In this document: positions 56,046 to 64,000 of the stretch, in pieces
Layout of the letters: each line of letters starts with the position of its first letter
Numbering within the stretch: position 1 is the stretch's first letter
Assembly (NCBI RefSeq): GCF_030532715.1
Contig: NZ_JAUNKO010000001.1
Location: 466,867-530,866, forward strand
Direction: 5' to 3'
Source: Corynebacterium sp.
GTDB lineage: Bacteria > Actinomycetota > Actinomycetes > Mycobacteriales > Mycobacteriaceae
Length of the DNA stretch: 64,000 nucleotides
Notes under the pieces: model-generated
The model's database searches: none
Told to the model about the DNA's origin: nothing
What the model saw: the letters and a program-made list of their open reading frames with translations, nothing else
Made by a program: the position numbers and the translations under genes

Positions 56046-56884
56046 AATGCATTGTCGGTTATGAGGCGACCCCCACCGGCGTGGATGCCATCACCGCCGG
56101 CGTGGACCTTGCCCGTGGCCTGAACCTCGAACTGGATGTGGTACTTGTACTGCGCCACCACAATGAATTCAGCCAAGAGTACCCGCCCACAGGTACGAAC
56201 GATAATATCCTCATTCGACAAGGGTTCAAGTGGCTGGAAACCGCCTTAGAGATGATCCCTGCGGATGTTTCAGCCACTGGTCACCTCGTATCTGCCGCCT
56301 CCACCAGCCAAGGTTTAGTGCGCACCGCCCGCAATACGGGCGCGGACATGATCGTGGTGGGCGCGGCGTCGACAAGCCCGTTGAAGCGGCATCGGCTGGG
56401 CAGCGTGGCGCAGGATTTGCTGTACGGTTCGCCGGTACCCGTAGCGTTGGCGCCGCGCGGATATCGCAGCACCGGAATCCACCGCCTCAACTGTGCGGTG
56501 GGCCGACGCCCAGGCTCGAAATCCCTGGTCACTGTGGGATTACGTCTCGCGGAGCACGCCGAGTTGCCGCTCCGTTTGGTGGCGTTGACCACCGACCGTG
56601 ACTCGGCACTCGCCCACACCCAAGAAGTACTCGAAAAAGCTGTCGATGACAGCGGCATCACGTTGGATGTTGCTATTGAAATTGGGCAAGGGGAAGACGT
56701 CACGGAGGCAGTCCGCAGCGTCGGGTGGCGCGACGGGGATCTGCTGTTTGTGGGGTCCTCACGGGTGGCCACGTCCCACACAGTATTCCTCGGGGCGGTA
56801 TCCATGAAAATCCTGCGTGAGCTGGAGGTACCCATGATCGTGGTGCCGCGAGACTACACCATAAACCACGGAGGTTCGCCATGA
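56042..56884 (+). CDS. Universal stress protein with two Usp domains
   Basis: 280 residues; the ATG at 56042 overlaps the oxidase stop (ATGA). Two tandem Usp domains, about 1-140 and 145-280, each with a beta-alpha Rossmann-like layout. The nucleotide-binding motif is seen in domain 1 (VVGAASTSPLKRHRLGSVAQDLLYGSPVPV, split) and weakly in domain 2 (FVGSSRVATSHTVFLGAVSMKIL). It has no known catalytic role. Being coupled between the oxidase and the permease, it may tune transport or stress caused by H2O2; that is inference. Confidence 0.85.
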   Translation: MKCIVGYEATPTGVDAITAGVDLARGLNLELDVVLVLRHHNEFSQEYPPTGTNDNILIRQGFKWLETALEMIPADVSATGHLVSAASTSQGLVRTARNTGADMIVVGAASTSPLKRHRLGSVAQDLLYGSPVPVALAPRGYRSTGIHRLNCAVGRRPGSKSLVTVGLRLAEHAELPLRLVALTTDRDSALAHTQEVLEKAVDDSGITLDVAIEIGQGEDVTEAVRSVGWRDGDLLFVGSSRVATSHTVFLGAVSMKILRELEVPMIVVPRDYTINHGGSP

Positions 56885-58455
56885 GTGACTCCTTTGTACA
56901 AAAAGGCCTATCCAGCAACTCGGTAGGCATGATTTCGGCGGCGGTCATCGGCATTAGCTGCATCGCACCCGCGTACACACTTTCGGGAGGATTGGGGCCA
57001 ACGGCGAGCGAGGTTGGCCAACACCTACCCGCAATCTTCCTCGTGGGTTTTATCCCCATGTTTCTCGTAGCTATCGGCTACCGCGAACTCAACGCCTCCA
57101 TGCCGGATTCCGGCACTACGTTCACGTGGGCGACGCGCGCATTCGGGCCGGTAATCGGCTGGCTCGGCGGCTGGGGCTTGCTCGCCGCCACCGTACTAGT
57201 GCTGTCCAATTTGGCCGGCATCGCCGTGTCCTTCTTCTATCTATTACTCGCCCAAATATTCGGCAAGCCGGAGGTGGCGGAATTAGCCAACCACACTGGC
57301 GTCAACGTGGCCACTTGCTTCGTGTTTATCGTGATCGCGGCCTATATTTCCTACCGCGGGATGGACACCACCAAAACTCTGCAATACGCGTTGGTGGGTT
57401 TCCAGCTCGTAGTGCTGGTGCTGTTTAGCTGCATGGCGCTATACAAAACTAACACCGGCCAAGCGTTCGATCCCACGCCAATTTCGCTGGAATGGCTCAA
57501 CCCCTTCGGCGTGGAAAGTTTCTCTGCCTTCGCCGCGGGTATCGCCTTATCGGTGTTTATTTACTGGGGCTGGGATGTGGTGCTCACCATGAGCGAGGAA
57601 ACAGAAGGAGCACATTCCACGCCGGGACGCGCGGCTACTGCAACCATCTTGGTAATCGTCTTTTTGTACCAATTGATTGCGTTCGCAACTGTGAGCTTTT
57701 CCGGCACCAGCGACGGCCAATACGGACTGGGCAACCAGGCAATACAGGCCAATATTTTCGCCAAGCTCGCCGGCCCAGTCATGGGACCACTCGCGATTCT
57801 CATGTCCCTCGCAGTGCTGGGCAGCTCTGCCGCCTCGCTGCAATCCACATTCATTAGCCCGGCGCGCACCCTACTCGCCATGGGATACTACAAGGCACTG
57901 CCGGAACGCTTCGCACATATTTCCCCAAAGCACCAAACGCCGGATGTGGCGACGTGGGTGGCCGCAGGCATCTCCTTCGCCTTCTATGCGATCATGCGTG
58001 TGATCAGCGAAGCGGTGTTGTGGGACACGATTACCGCGCTAGGCATGATGGTGTGCTTCTACTACGCGATCACCGCATTCGCCTGCGTGTGGTATTTCCG
58101 GAAGGAAAGCTGGCGCACCCCGAAAACGCTAATCAACCAGCTGATTTGCCCCCTAATTGGCGGCGTACTGTTACTGATATTCTTCGTACAAACTTCCTAC
58201 GACGCCATGGATCCAAGCTATGGTTCCGGTTCCTCACTGTTCGGCGTTGGCCTCGTGTTTATCTTGGGCGTGCTCGTGCTGGTCAGCGGCTTGGTTGTGT
58301 TAGCTATCACGTGGTTGCGCAGCCCCGATTTCTTCCGCAGCAAGGGGCTACGCCGCGGCCTACCCAGCGACGATGTGGTGCTTATGGACGACACCACCAT
58401 CAGCGTGTTCGACCACCCGGCCGAACGGGAACCTTCAACAACCCGGGAGTCCTAG
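56881..58455 (+). CDS. APC-superfamily amine/amino-acid permease, probable putrescine importer
   Basis: 524 residues with twelve membrane helices. The start SSNSVGMISAAVIGISCIAPAYTLS is the APC helix 1 with the conserved glycine break, and LGPTASEVGQHLPAIFL and the SPARTLLAMGYYKALP helix 8 loop follow. The C-terminal 40 residues are hydrophilic. It is coupled to the Usp gene by a 4-bp overlap. With the two oxidative enzymes it makes a complete uptake-and-oxidation module for putrescine or a similar amine. Ends 4 bp from the convergent DUF4233 gene. Confidence 0.88.
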   Translation: MSDSFVQKGLSSNSVGMISAAVIGISCIAPAYTLSGGLGPTASEVGQHLPAIFLVGFIPMFLVAIGYRELNASMPDSGTTFTWATRAFGPVIGWLGGWGLLAATVLVLSNLAGIAVSFFYLLLAQIFGKPEVAELANHTGVNVATCFVFIVIAAYISYRGMDTTKTLQYALVGFQLVVLVLFSCMALYKTNTGQAFDPTPISLEWLNPFGVESFSAFAAGIALSVFIYWGWDVVLTMSEETEGAHSTPGRAATATILVIVFLYQLIAFATVSFSGTSDGQYGLGNQAIQANIFAKLAGPVMGPLAILMSLAVLGSSAASLQSTFISPARTLLAMGYYKALPERFAHISPKHQTPDVATWVAAGISFAFYAIMRVISEAVLWDTITALGMMVCFYYAITAFACVWYFRKESWRTPKTLINQLICPLIGGVLLLIFFVQTSYDAMDPSYGSGSSLFGVGLVFILGVLVLVSGLVVLAITWLRSPDFFRSKGLRRGLPSDDVVLMDDTTISVFDHPAEREPSTTRES

Positions 58456-58459
58456 GCAC

Positions 58460-58885
58460 CTACGTGTGCTGGGTAGTCAGCAACCCTCGCCTCATGCGTT
58501 CGATAAGGTTGCGGCGCAGGTGCAGGATGTACCACCACACCGCGGCGAAAATCAGCGCCATCACGCCCATCGACGAATGCACGAAAAACCCAGCCACAGC
58601 AAACACCTGAAGGGCGAGGTTCAGCCAGATCGCCCACGGCTGGCGTTGCACAAACGCCGCAGCCAGCATGGCAATCCCGACGGCGGTGACGTACCCCCAG
58701 TTCAGCGTGGTCCAATACACACCATCGTCCACGCGTGCGATGACGGTAAGCACGAGCAGGATTGCGATTGCCTCCATCACCAACGTGCCCGCCATCACCC
58801 CACGCAAGCCCTTCATGGGGTCTTTGTCCGGCGCGTGCCCGGGCCCAAGCGGGCCGTATTCCACTGGCTGAGTGGACTCGCTCAT
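58460..58885 (-). CDS. DUF4233 membrane protein
   Basis: 141 residues with four membrane helices (about 29-48, 60-78, 84-102 and 106-122). MKGLRGVMAGTLVMEAIAILL is typical of DUF4233. It is coupled to folC by a 4-bp overlap, as in mycobacteria and other corynebacteria where valS-folC-DUF4233-ndk is conserved. No function is established. Confidence 0.9.
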   Translation of the reverse strand: MSESTQPVEYGPLGPGHAPDKDPMKGLRGVMAGTLVMEAIAILLVLTVIARVDDGVYWTTLNWGYVTAVGIAMLAAAFVQRQPWAIWLNLALQVFAVAGFFVHSSMGVMALIFAAVWWYILHLRRNLIERMRRGLLTTQHT

Positions 58886-60357
58886 GCGGGATCCTTTCCA
58901 AAGAGTGTGCGAGCTTCACCGGCGGTAACAACCGAACCTGTGATCACCACGCCGGATCCTGATACAGGTTCACCATAATCCGAAACTTCCTCGGCCAGCG
59001 ACACCGCAAGGGCGACAGCGTTGGGCAGCTGATCCGCCACGTGTACGCGCTCCTCACCAAAAACCTCGCGGGCAATTTCCGCAAGCTCCTCGGCGGGCAA
59101 AGCTCGCGGCGAGGTGGTCTGCGTACACACCACCTCCGTGAGATACGGCTCCAATTCCTTGACGACGCCGCGGGCATCCTTATCGCCGAGCACCCCCACC
59201 ACCCCGATCAACCGGCGAAAATCGAAATCACGCTCGAGTGCCGCGCCGAGGGCTCGGGCGCCATGCGGGTTATGCGCGGCGTCGACAAACACCGTCGGCG
59301 TTGCGCGTACACGTTCGAGTCGACCTGGGGATTGGACGGTGGCAAAGCCTTGACGCACGGTGTCGATATCCAACATGCGCCCCGACCCAGCGCCGAAAAA
59401 GGCTTCGACGGCGGCGAGGGCACAGGCCGCGTTTCGTGCTTGGTGTTCTCCGGACAGCGGGAGGAAGATGTCCTCATAAACGCCGCCGAGACCACGCAGA
59501 TTGAGTTGCTGCCCGCCAACCGCGATGCCGGCTTCGACCACGCCGAATTCCGAACCTGCCCGCGCCACCGCCGCATCCACTTTGATAGCTTGTTCGAGGA
59601 TCACCTTAAGCGCCTCAGGTTCCTGCTCGGCGACCACTGCCACGTTATCCGGCGGCGCAAGCAGGTCATTGACATCCCAACGGGATTTAATAATGCCCGC
59701 CTTTTCGCCAGCAATCTCAGAAAGCGACTCGCCAAGGTAATCGGTGTGATCAACTCCCACCGGGGTGATCACCGCGACATCCGCATTAATCACATTGGTG
59801 GCGTCCCAACGCCCGCCCATCCCGACTTCAACGACGGCGACTTCGACGGGGGCGTCGGCAAACGCCGCGTACGCCATGGCGGTAAGCACCTCAAACTTAC
59901 TCATCCGTGGCCCGCCCTGACGTTCGGATTCCGCATCAACCATTTCCACATAGGGCTTGATCTCCCGCCAAATGCGCACATAGTCGCGCGGATGCAACGG
60001 CACCCCATCAATGGAAATACGTTCGGTAACCAGCTGGAGGTGCGGGCTCGTCGTGCGGCCGGTGCGCCGATGAAACGCACGCAACAGCGATTCGATCATG
60101 CGTACGGTCGAAGTTTTGCCGTTGGTGCCTGCCACGTGAATCGCGGGAAAGGAACGCTCTGGGTTGCCCAGCAAATCCATGAGCAACTTCATACGGTCCA
60201 ACGTGGGGTCAATCTTGGTTTCCGACCACCGCTGATCCAGCTCCGCCTCCACCACCGCAAGTTCCTGCAAATCTTCCGGGGTGATTTCCAGTGACGGTGG
60301 CGTCGGCTCGCTCTCGCCTAACGGCAGCGTCAGCCCATCCTCGTCGAACGAAATCAT
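58882..60357 (-). CDS. folC: Folylpolyglutamate synthase / dihydrofolate synthase
   Basis: 491 residues. The Mur-ligase-type ATP site [14 protein letters not shown] (about 79-92), [16 protein letters not shown] (about 178) and [13 protein letters not shown] (about 352) are intact. It adds glutamate to dihydropteroate and folates. It overlaps valS and DUF4233 by 4 bp at either end, so the three genes are one translationally coupled operon. Confidence 0.95.
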   Translation of the reverse strand: MISFDEDGLTLPLGESEPTPPSLEITPEDLQELAVVEAELDQRWSETKIDPTLDRMKLLMDLLGNPERSFPAIHVAGTNGKTSTVRMIESLLRAFHRRTGRTTSPHLQLVTERISIDGVPLHPRDYVRIWREIKPYVEMVDAESERQGGPRMSKFEVLTAMAYAAFADAPVEVAVVEVGMGGRWDATNVINADVAVITPVGVDHTDYLGESLSEIAGEKAGIIKSRWDVNDLLAPPDNVAVVAEQEPEALKVILEQAIKVDAAVARAGSEFGVVEAGIAVGGQQLNLRGLGGVYEDIFLPLSGEHQARNAACALAAVEAFFGAGSGRMLDIDTVRQGFATVQSPGRLERVRATPTVFVDAAHNPHGARALGAALERDFDFRRLIGVVGVLGDKDARGVVKELEPYLTEVVCTQTTSPRALPAEELAEIAREVFGEERVHVADQLPNAVALAVSLAEEVSDYGEPVSGSGVVITGSVVTAGEARTLFGKDPA

Positions 60358-63047
60358 GAACCCAGCTCCTCCAGGCGAGCGGTAATACGATCGAACTCTT
60401 CCTGTGCGACCTGCTGGCGGGTACGAATCTTGGCCACCACAGCTTCCGGCGCCTTCGCCAAAAACGCCTCATTGCCCAGCTTTTTCCCGGTGCCTTCAAG
60501 CTCCTTCTTCGCCGCGGCGAGGTCCTTTTCTAGGCGCTTACGCTCGGCGACAAGGTCCACAGTGCCGGAGGTATCCAACTCCACCACCACCGTGCCTTGG
60601 CTCAAGCGCACCTCAATAGCTGCGGACGGCACAAAGCCCTCCCCCGGCTCCTCGATCCGAACGAGCGAGCGGGCTATCGCCTCTTGCTCCACGAGGTCCG
60701 CCGCAACAAAATCGACGCGCGCAGGAACCTTCTGGGAAGGCTTCACACCCTGATCGGAACGGAAACGCCGGATCTGTGTAACTAGCTTCTCTAGGTCCGC
60801 CATGCGGCGCGCCGCCACGTCATCGTTGGCGCGAGGTTCGCGCGGCTTGGGCCAATCAGAAACCACCAAGGATTCCCCATCGGTAAGCGCACGCCACAAT
60901 GTCTCAGTAACAAACGGCATCACAGGGTGCAGCAAGCGAAGCACGTTGTCCCACACATGGCCCAACACCAGGCGAGTATGGGCGCCGCACTCCAATTCGG
61001 CCGGAGTGGCGGTCGCGGCGTCGCGAGGAATTTGTACCTTGGCAATCTCTAGGTACCAGTCGCAAACCTCACCCCACACGAATTGGTACAACGCCTCAAA
61101 AGCTTTAGCGAACTGGTAGCGGTCCATGTAATCGTCCACTTGGGCGCGCACAGCCTCCAAGCGATCGAGGATCCAACGGTCCGCATCCGTCAGCTGAGCA
61201 ATCTCCGGCAGCTCCCCAACCTCAGCGCCGTTCAGCAACGCAAACTTTGTGGCATTAAACAGTTTGGTGACAAAGTTGCGGGAGCTTTGCGCAGCATCCT
61301 CCCCCACAGGCAAATCCACGCCAGGATTCGCGCCACGGGCCAACGTAAAGCGCAACACATCAGCACCGTAGCGCTCCACCCAATCCATCGGGTCGATGCC
61401 ATTGCCCAGCGACTTGCTCATCTTGCGGCCATGTTCATCCCGCAACAAGCCATGCAAATAAACATCGCGGAACGGAATCTGCGGGCGGCCCTCCGGCGAA
61501 AGCCCCAGCGGCGAATCGGGCAGCGAGGCCGCGAAAGTAGCGAACATCATCATGCGCGCAACCCAAAAGAACAAAATGTCGTAACCCGTGACAAGCACCG
61601 AGGTGGGATAGAACTTAGCCAAATCCGCGGTAGCTTCCGGCCAACCCATCGTAGAAAACGGCCACAGGGCAGAAGAGAACCACGTATCCAAGACGTCCGG
61701 ATCTTGCACATACCCCGCCGGGGGCTGCTCGTCTGGGCCGACGCACACGACTTCGCCATCGGGCCCATACCAAACTGGAATACGATGTCCCCACCAGAGC
61801 TGGCGGGAAATCGTCCAGTCATACATGTTGTCCACCCACTCGAAGTACCGCGGCTCTTGCGACGCCGGGTGGATCTTGGTATCACCTTCACGGATCGCAT
61901 CACCGGCCATCTTGGCCAGGCTTTCCACCTTCACAAACCACTGTTCGGAAAGACGCGGCTCGATCGGCTCGCCAGAGCGTTCGGAATGGCCAACGGAATG
62001 CACATACGGGCGCTTCTCCGCCACAATGCGACCCTGCGCCGCCAACGCCTCCCGCACCTTCACACGCGCAGTGAAGCGATCCATGCCATCAAACTCGGTA
62101 CCCGTACCCGCAACATGACCAGTAGCGTCCAACATGGTGGGCATATCCAAGCCGTGGCGCAGGCCAAGAGCATAGTCATTGGGATCATGCGCCGGGGTGA
62201 TTTTCACCGCGCCCGTGCCGAACTCGGGATCCACATAATCATCCGCAACCACAATCATCTGACGGTCCGGGATAAACGGGTGAGGCAAGTGCTTGCCCAC
62301 AAGCCCGGCGTAGCGGGAGTCGTCTGGGTGGACGGCCACCGCGACGTCGCCAAGCATAGTTTCCACGCGGGTGGTGGCAACGATCACGTGCGGCTCGGAG
62401 TCATCGAGCGAACCGTAACGAATAGACACGAGCTCGCCTTCGACATCCTTGTACACCACCTCAATATCGGATACGGCGGTTTCCAATTTCGGCGACCAGT
62501 TCACAAGCCTATTCGCCCGGTAAATCAACCCGCGATCAAACAACTCTTTGAAAATCGTTTGCACGGCGCGGGACAGGCCCTCATCAAGCGTAAAACGTTC
62601 ACGGGACCAATCCACAGAGTCGCCAAGCGCACGCATCTGCCCACTAATATGGCCACCATACTTCCGCTTCCACTCCCACACCTTGGCTACAAACTCTTCG
62701 CGCGTGTAATCGAAACGGTCCTTCCCCTCCGTTTCCTTCAGCATCGCCTCAACCTTCGACTGGGTGGCGATGCCCGCGTGATCCATGCCAGGCAACCACA
62801 ACACCTCAAAACCCTGCATGCGCTTGCGGCGAGCAATGGTATCCATCAAAACATGATCTAACGCGTGCCCCATATGCAGCTGGCCGGTCACGTTCGGCGG
62901 CGGCAGCACAATCGAAAACGCAGGGCGCTGAGACGCGGCGTCGGCAGTGAAGTAACCGCGGCTTACCCACTCATCATAAAGAGTCGCTTCAACAGCTTTC
63001 GGATCCCATTGCGCGGGCAATTTGTCAGCACGGCGTTGTTCAGTCAT
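60354..63047 (-). CDS. valS: Valyl-tRNA synthetase
   Basis: 897 residues from the ATG at 63047 (an ATG at 63056 is also in frame; neither has a strong ribosome-binding site). Class I signatures are [16 protein letters not shown] (HMGH, about 48-63) and [10 protein letters not shown]. The editing CP1 domain and the C-terminal coiled coil ([21 protein letters not shown], about 820-840) are present. First gene of valS-folC-DUF4233. The tandem repeat array lies upstream of its start. No T-box leader is visible. Confidence 0.97.
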   Translation of the reverse strand: MTEQRRADKLPAQWDPKAVEATLYDEWVSRGYFTADAASQRPAFSIVLPPPNVTGQLHMGHALDHVLMDTIARRKRMQGFEVLWLPGMDHAGIATQSKVEAMLKETEGKDRFDYTREEFVAKVWEWKRKYGGHISGQMRALGDSVDWSRERFTLDEGLSRAVQTIFKELFDRGLIYRANRLVNWSPKLETAVSDIEVVYKDVEGELVSIRYGSLDDSEPHVIVATTRVETMLGDVAVAVHPDDSRYAGLVGKHLPHPFIPDRQMIVVADDYVDPEFGTGAVKITPAHDPNDYALGLRHGLDMPTMLDATGHVAGTGTEFDGMDRFTARVKVREALAAQGRIVAEKRPYVHSVGHSERSGEPIEPRLSEQWFVKVESLAKMAGDAIREGDTKIHPASQEPRYFEWVDNMYDWTISRQLWWGHRIPVWYGPDGEVVCVGPDEQPPAGYVQDPDVLDTWFSSALWPFSTMGWPEATADLAKFYPTSVLVTGYDILFFWVARMMMFATFAASLPDSPLGLSPEGRPQIPFRDVYLHGLLRDEHGRKMSKSLGNGIDPMDWVERYGADVLRFTLARGANPGVDLPVGEDAAQSSRNFVTKLFNATKFALLNGAEVGELPEIAQLTDADRWILDRLEAVRAQVDDYMDRYQFAKAFEALYQFVWGEVCDWYLEIAKVQIPRDAATATPAELECGAHTRLVLGHVWDNVLRLLHPVMPFVTETLWRALTDGESLVVSDWPKPREPRANDDVAARRMADLEKLVTQIRRFRSDQGVKPSQKVPARVDFVAADLVEQEAIARSLVRIEEPGEGFVPSAAIEVRLSQGTVVVELDTSGTVDLVAERKRLEKDLAAAKKELEGTGKKLGNEAFLAKAPEAVVAKIRTRQQVAQEEFDRITARLEELGS

Positions 63048-63239
63048 ACCGCTCATCTTAAAGAATGAAGCAACTCACCCCAGCATCAGGTACACAGCGC
63101 CACCGCCACAACACTCCAAACAACAACACAACGCCCATTCGCTACACACCACAACAACCCGGAAATGCGGAACCGCTCGCAATAGTTCACGCTCGGATCT
63201 GCCCTGTTGCGGGGTGCGCACTCAGGCAGATTCGACACG

Positions 63240-63282
63240 GTGGTACTGGCGGGCTGGGGAAACACCAGGATCCCAGTACCAC
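63240..63282. repeat. Second hairpin inside the first repeat unit
   Basis: GTGGTACTGG (63240-63249) and CCAGTACCAC (63273-63282) pair perfectly over 10 bp with a 23-base loop carrying the GGAAACA core. In later units this spacer or tail is replaced, and only unit 8 keeps a comparable in-unit pairing. Confidence 0.8.
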
Positions 63283-63365
63283 GTCGCAGGATCTGCCTCA
63301 CTCCGGAACACGCATTCAGGCAGATTCGACACGGTGACTCCGGCGGGCTGGGAAACATCGGGGTT

Positions 63366-63436
63366 CCGGCGTTGTGTTGTCGGATCTGCCTCGTTGCGGA
63401 TCGCGCACTCAGGCAGATTCAACACGGTGACTCCGG
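63366..63436. repeat. Extended 71-nt hairpin at the unit 2/3 junction
   Basis: CCGGCGTTG (63366-63374), a 3-base gap and TGTCGGATCTGCCT face AGGCAGATTCAACA, a 3-base gap and TGACTCCGG (63428-63436) across the 19-base loop. The outer 9-bp arm pairs at 8 of 9 positions including two G-T; the inner 14 positions have one mismatch and one G-T. It has the same geometry as the hairpins at 63742 and 63930 with different bases. Confidence 0.75.
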
Positions 63437-63741
63437 CGATCTAGGGAAACACCAGGACCCCAAAAACACGTCGCCGGATCTGCCTTGTTGCGGATCGCGC
63501 ACTCAGGCAGATTCAACACGGTGACTCCGGCGATCTAGGGAAACACCAGGACCCCAACAACCCTTCGCAGGATCTGCCTCACCTCGAAACACGCTCCCAG
63601 GCAGATTCGACATGGCAATCCCAGCGGGCTGGGGAAACACCAGGATCCCAGTACCACGTCGCCGGATCTGCCTTGTTGCGGATCGCGCACTCAGGCAGAT
63701 TCGACACGGTGACTCCGGCGGGCTGGAGAAACATCGGGGTT

Positions 63742-63812
63742 CTGGGGTTGTGTTGTCGGATCTGCCTCACTTCGGAGCGCGCACTCAGGCAGATTCGACA
63801 CGGCAATCCCAG
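63742..63812. repeat. Extended 71-nt hairpin at the unit 6/7 junction
   Basis: CTGGGGTTG (63742-63750), 3-base gap and TGTCGGATCTGCCT pair with AGGCAGATTCGACA, 3-base gap and CAATCCCAG (63804-63812): 9 plus 14 positions, all pairing with two G-T, around a 19-base loop. Confidence 0.85.
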
Positions 63813-63929
63813 CGACCTAGGGAAACACTAGAATCCCAACAACGCTTCGCCGGATCTGCCTTACTTCAAAACACGCTCCCAGGCAGATTCGACATGGCAA
63901 TCCCAGCGGGCTGGAGAAACATCGGGGTT

Positions 63930-64000
63930 CTGGGGTTGTGCTGTCGGATCTGCCTCACCTCGAAACACGCTCCCAGGCAGATTCGACATGGCAATCCCAG
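63930..64000. repeat. Extended 71-nt hairpin at the unit 8/9 junction
   Basis: Same arms as the 6/7 hairpin, CTGGGGTTG (63930-63938) and CAATCCCAG (63992-64000), with the inner 14-position stem and a loop of the other type (CACCTCGAAACACGCTCCC). It ends exactly at the window edge. Confidence 0.85.

Larger units (their letters stand above)
63195..64000. repeat. Tandem array of a 94-bp non-coding hairpin unit (at least 9 copies, open at the window edge)
   Basis: GGATCTGCC recurs at 63195, 63289, 63382, 63476, 63570, 63664, 63758, 63852 and 63946, a spacing of 94 bp (93 once). Each unit has GGATCTGCCT, a 19-base loop of two main types, AGGCAGATTC (the arms pair over 10 bp with one G-T position), a 17-18-base spacer of two types (GACACGGTGACTCC- or GACATGGCAATCCC-like), a constant GGAAACA/AGAAACA core, and a tail of three types. 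Loop, spacer and tail types are shuffled between copies. Because 94 is not a multiple of 3, the frame changes in each copy, so it is not a protein repeat. No known family recognised. Confidence 0.95.

Noticed and set aside
63048-63194. T-box leader for valS
   Set aside because: No specifier-loop or T-box core sequence is visible on the - strand.
63065-63806. Protein-coding frames across the repeat array on both strands
   Set aside because: The 94-bp period shifts the frame in each unit, so peptides do not repeat. No ribosome-binding site or domain is seen.
63195-64000. CRISPR array
   Set aside because: Units are 94 bp with variable blocks that recur between copies; there are no unique spacers and no cas genes.

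Overview
The window reads as chromosomal DNA of a Corynebacterium species. The evidence is the gene order valS-folC-DUF4233, ndk-rne-rplU-rpmA-obgE-proB-proA-nadD-rsfS-gpgP-degV-comEA-comEC-holA, then rpsT, cbiMNQO and lepA. This is the classical actinobacterial order on a moderately GC-rich background, with a MazF/PemK-like gene beside lepA and an antigen-85-like esterase. No rRNA, tRNA, IS element, prophage or CRISPR array was recognised. The species was not identified.

Left part (1-25000). A deoxynucleoside salvage block comes first: the tail of a SorC/DeoR-type regulator, a cdd-nupC operon, and a divergent deoA-deoC-phosphomutase operon. The two operons share a promoter/operator region. 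Next come an ADP-ribosylglycohydrolase, two unrecognised proteins, a proline iminopeptidase, a DUF1624-like membrane acyltransferase, a small lipoprotein and SelO. They are followed by a PTS operon (EIICB, separate EIIA, BglG-type antiterminator) with a RAT-like antiterminator site in its leader, and an esterase. Two very large tandem paralogues follow (17319-23178). They combine a decayed DnaQ-type exonuclease fold, a sigma-4-like helix-turn-helix and a HARE-HTH-like winged helix.

Middle part (25000-52600). This is the conserved core: lepA, a cobalt ECF transporter under a cobalamin riboswitch, rpsT, holA, comEC/comEA, degV, gpgP, rsfS, nadD, proA, proB, obgE, rpmA, rplU and rne. Accessory genes interrupt the order: a TspO-like membrane protein between comEC and holA, a second comEA-like gene, a proline-rich membrane protein, a lipoprotein between proA and proB, an ABC-2 exporter between proB and obgE, and a flavin oxidoreductase between obgE and rpmA.

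Right part (52600-64000). ndk and DUF4233-folC-valS are separated by a four-gene putrescine catabolic operon on the opposite strand (aldehyde dehydrogenase, amine oxidase, Usp protein, APC permease). Upstream of valS lies the most unusual element: at least nine tandem copies of a non-coding unit of almost exactly 94 bp, running off the window edge. Each copy has a conserved inverted repeat. At three junctions this extends to a 71-nt hairpin, with one compensatory base change between junctions. I could not assign it to a known class.
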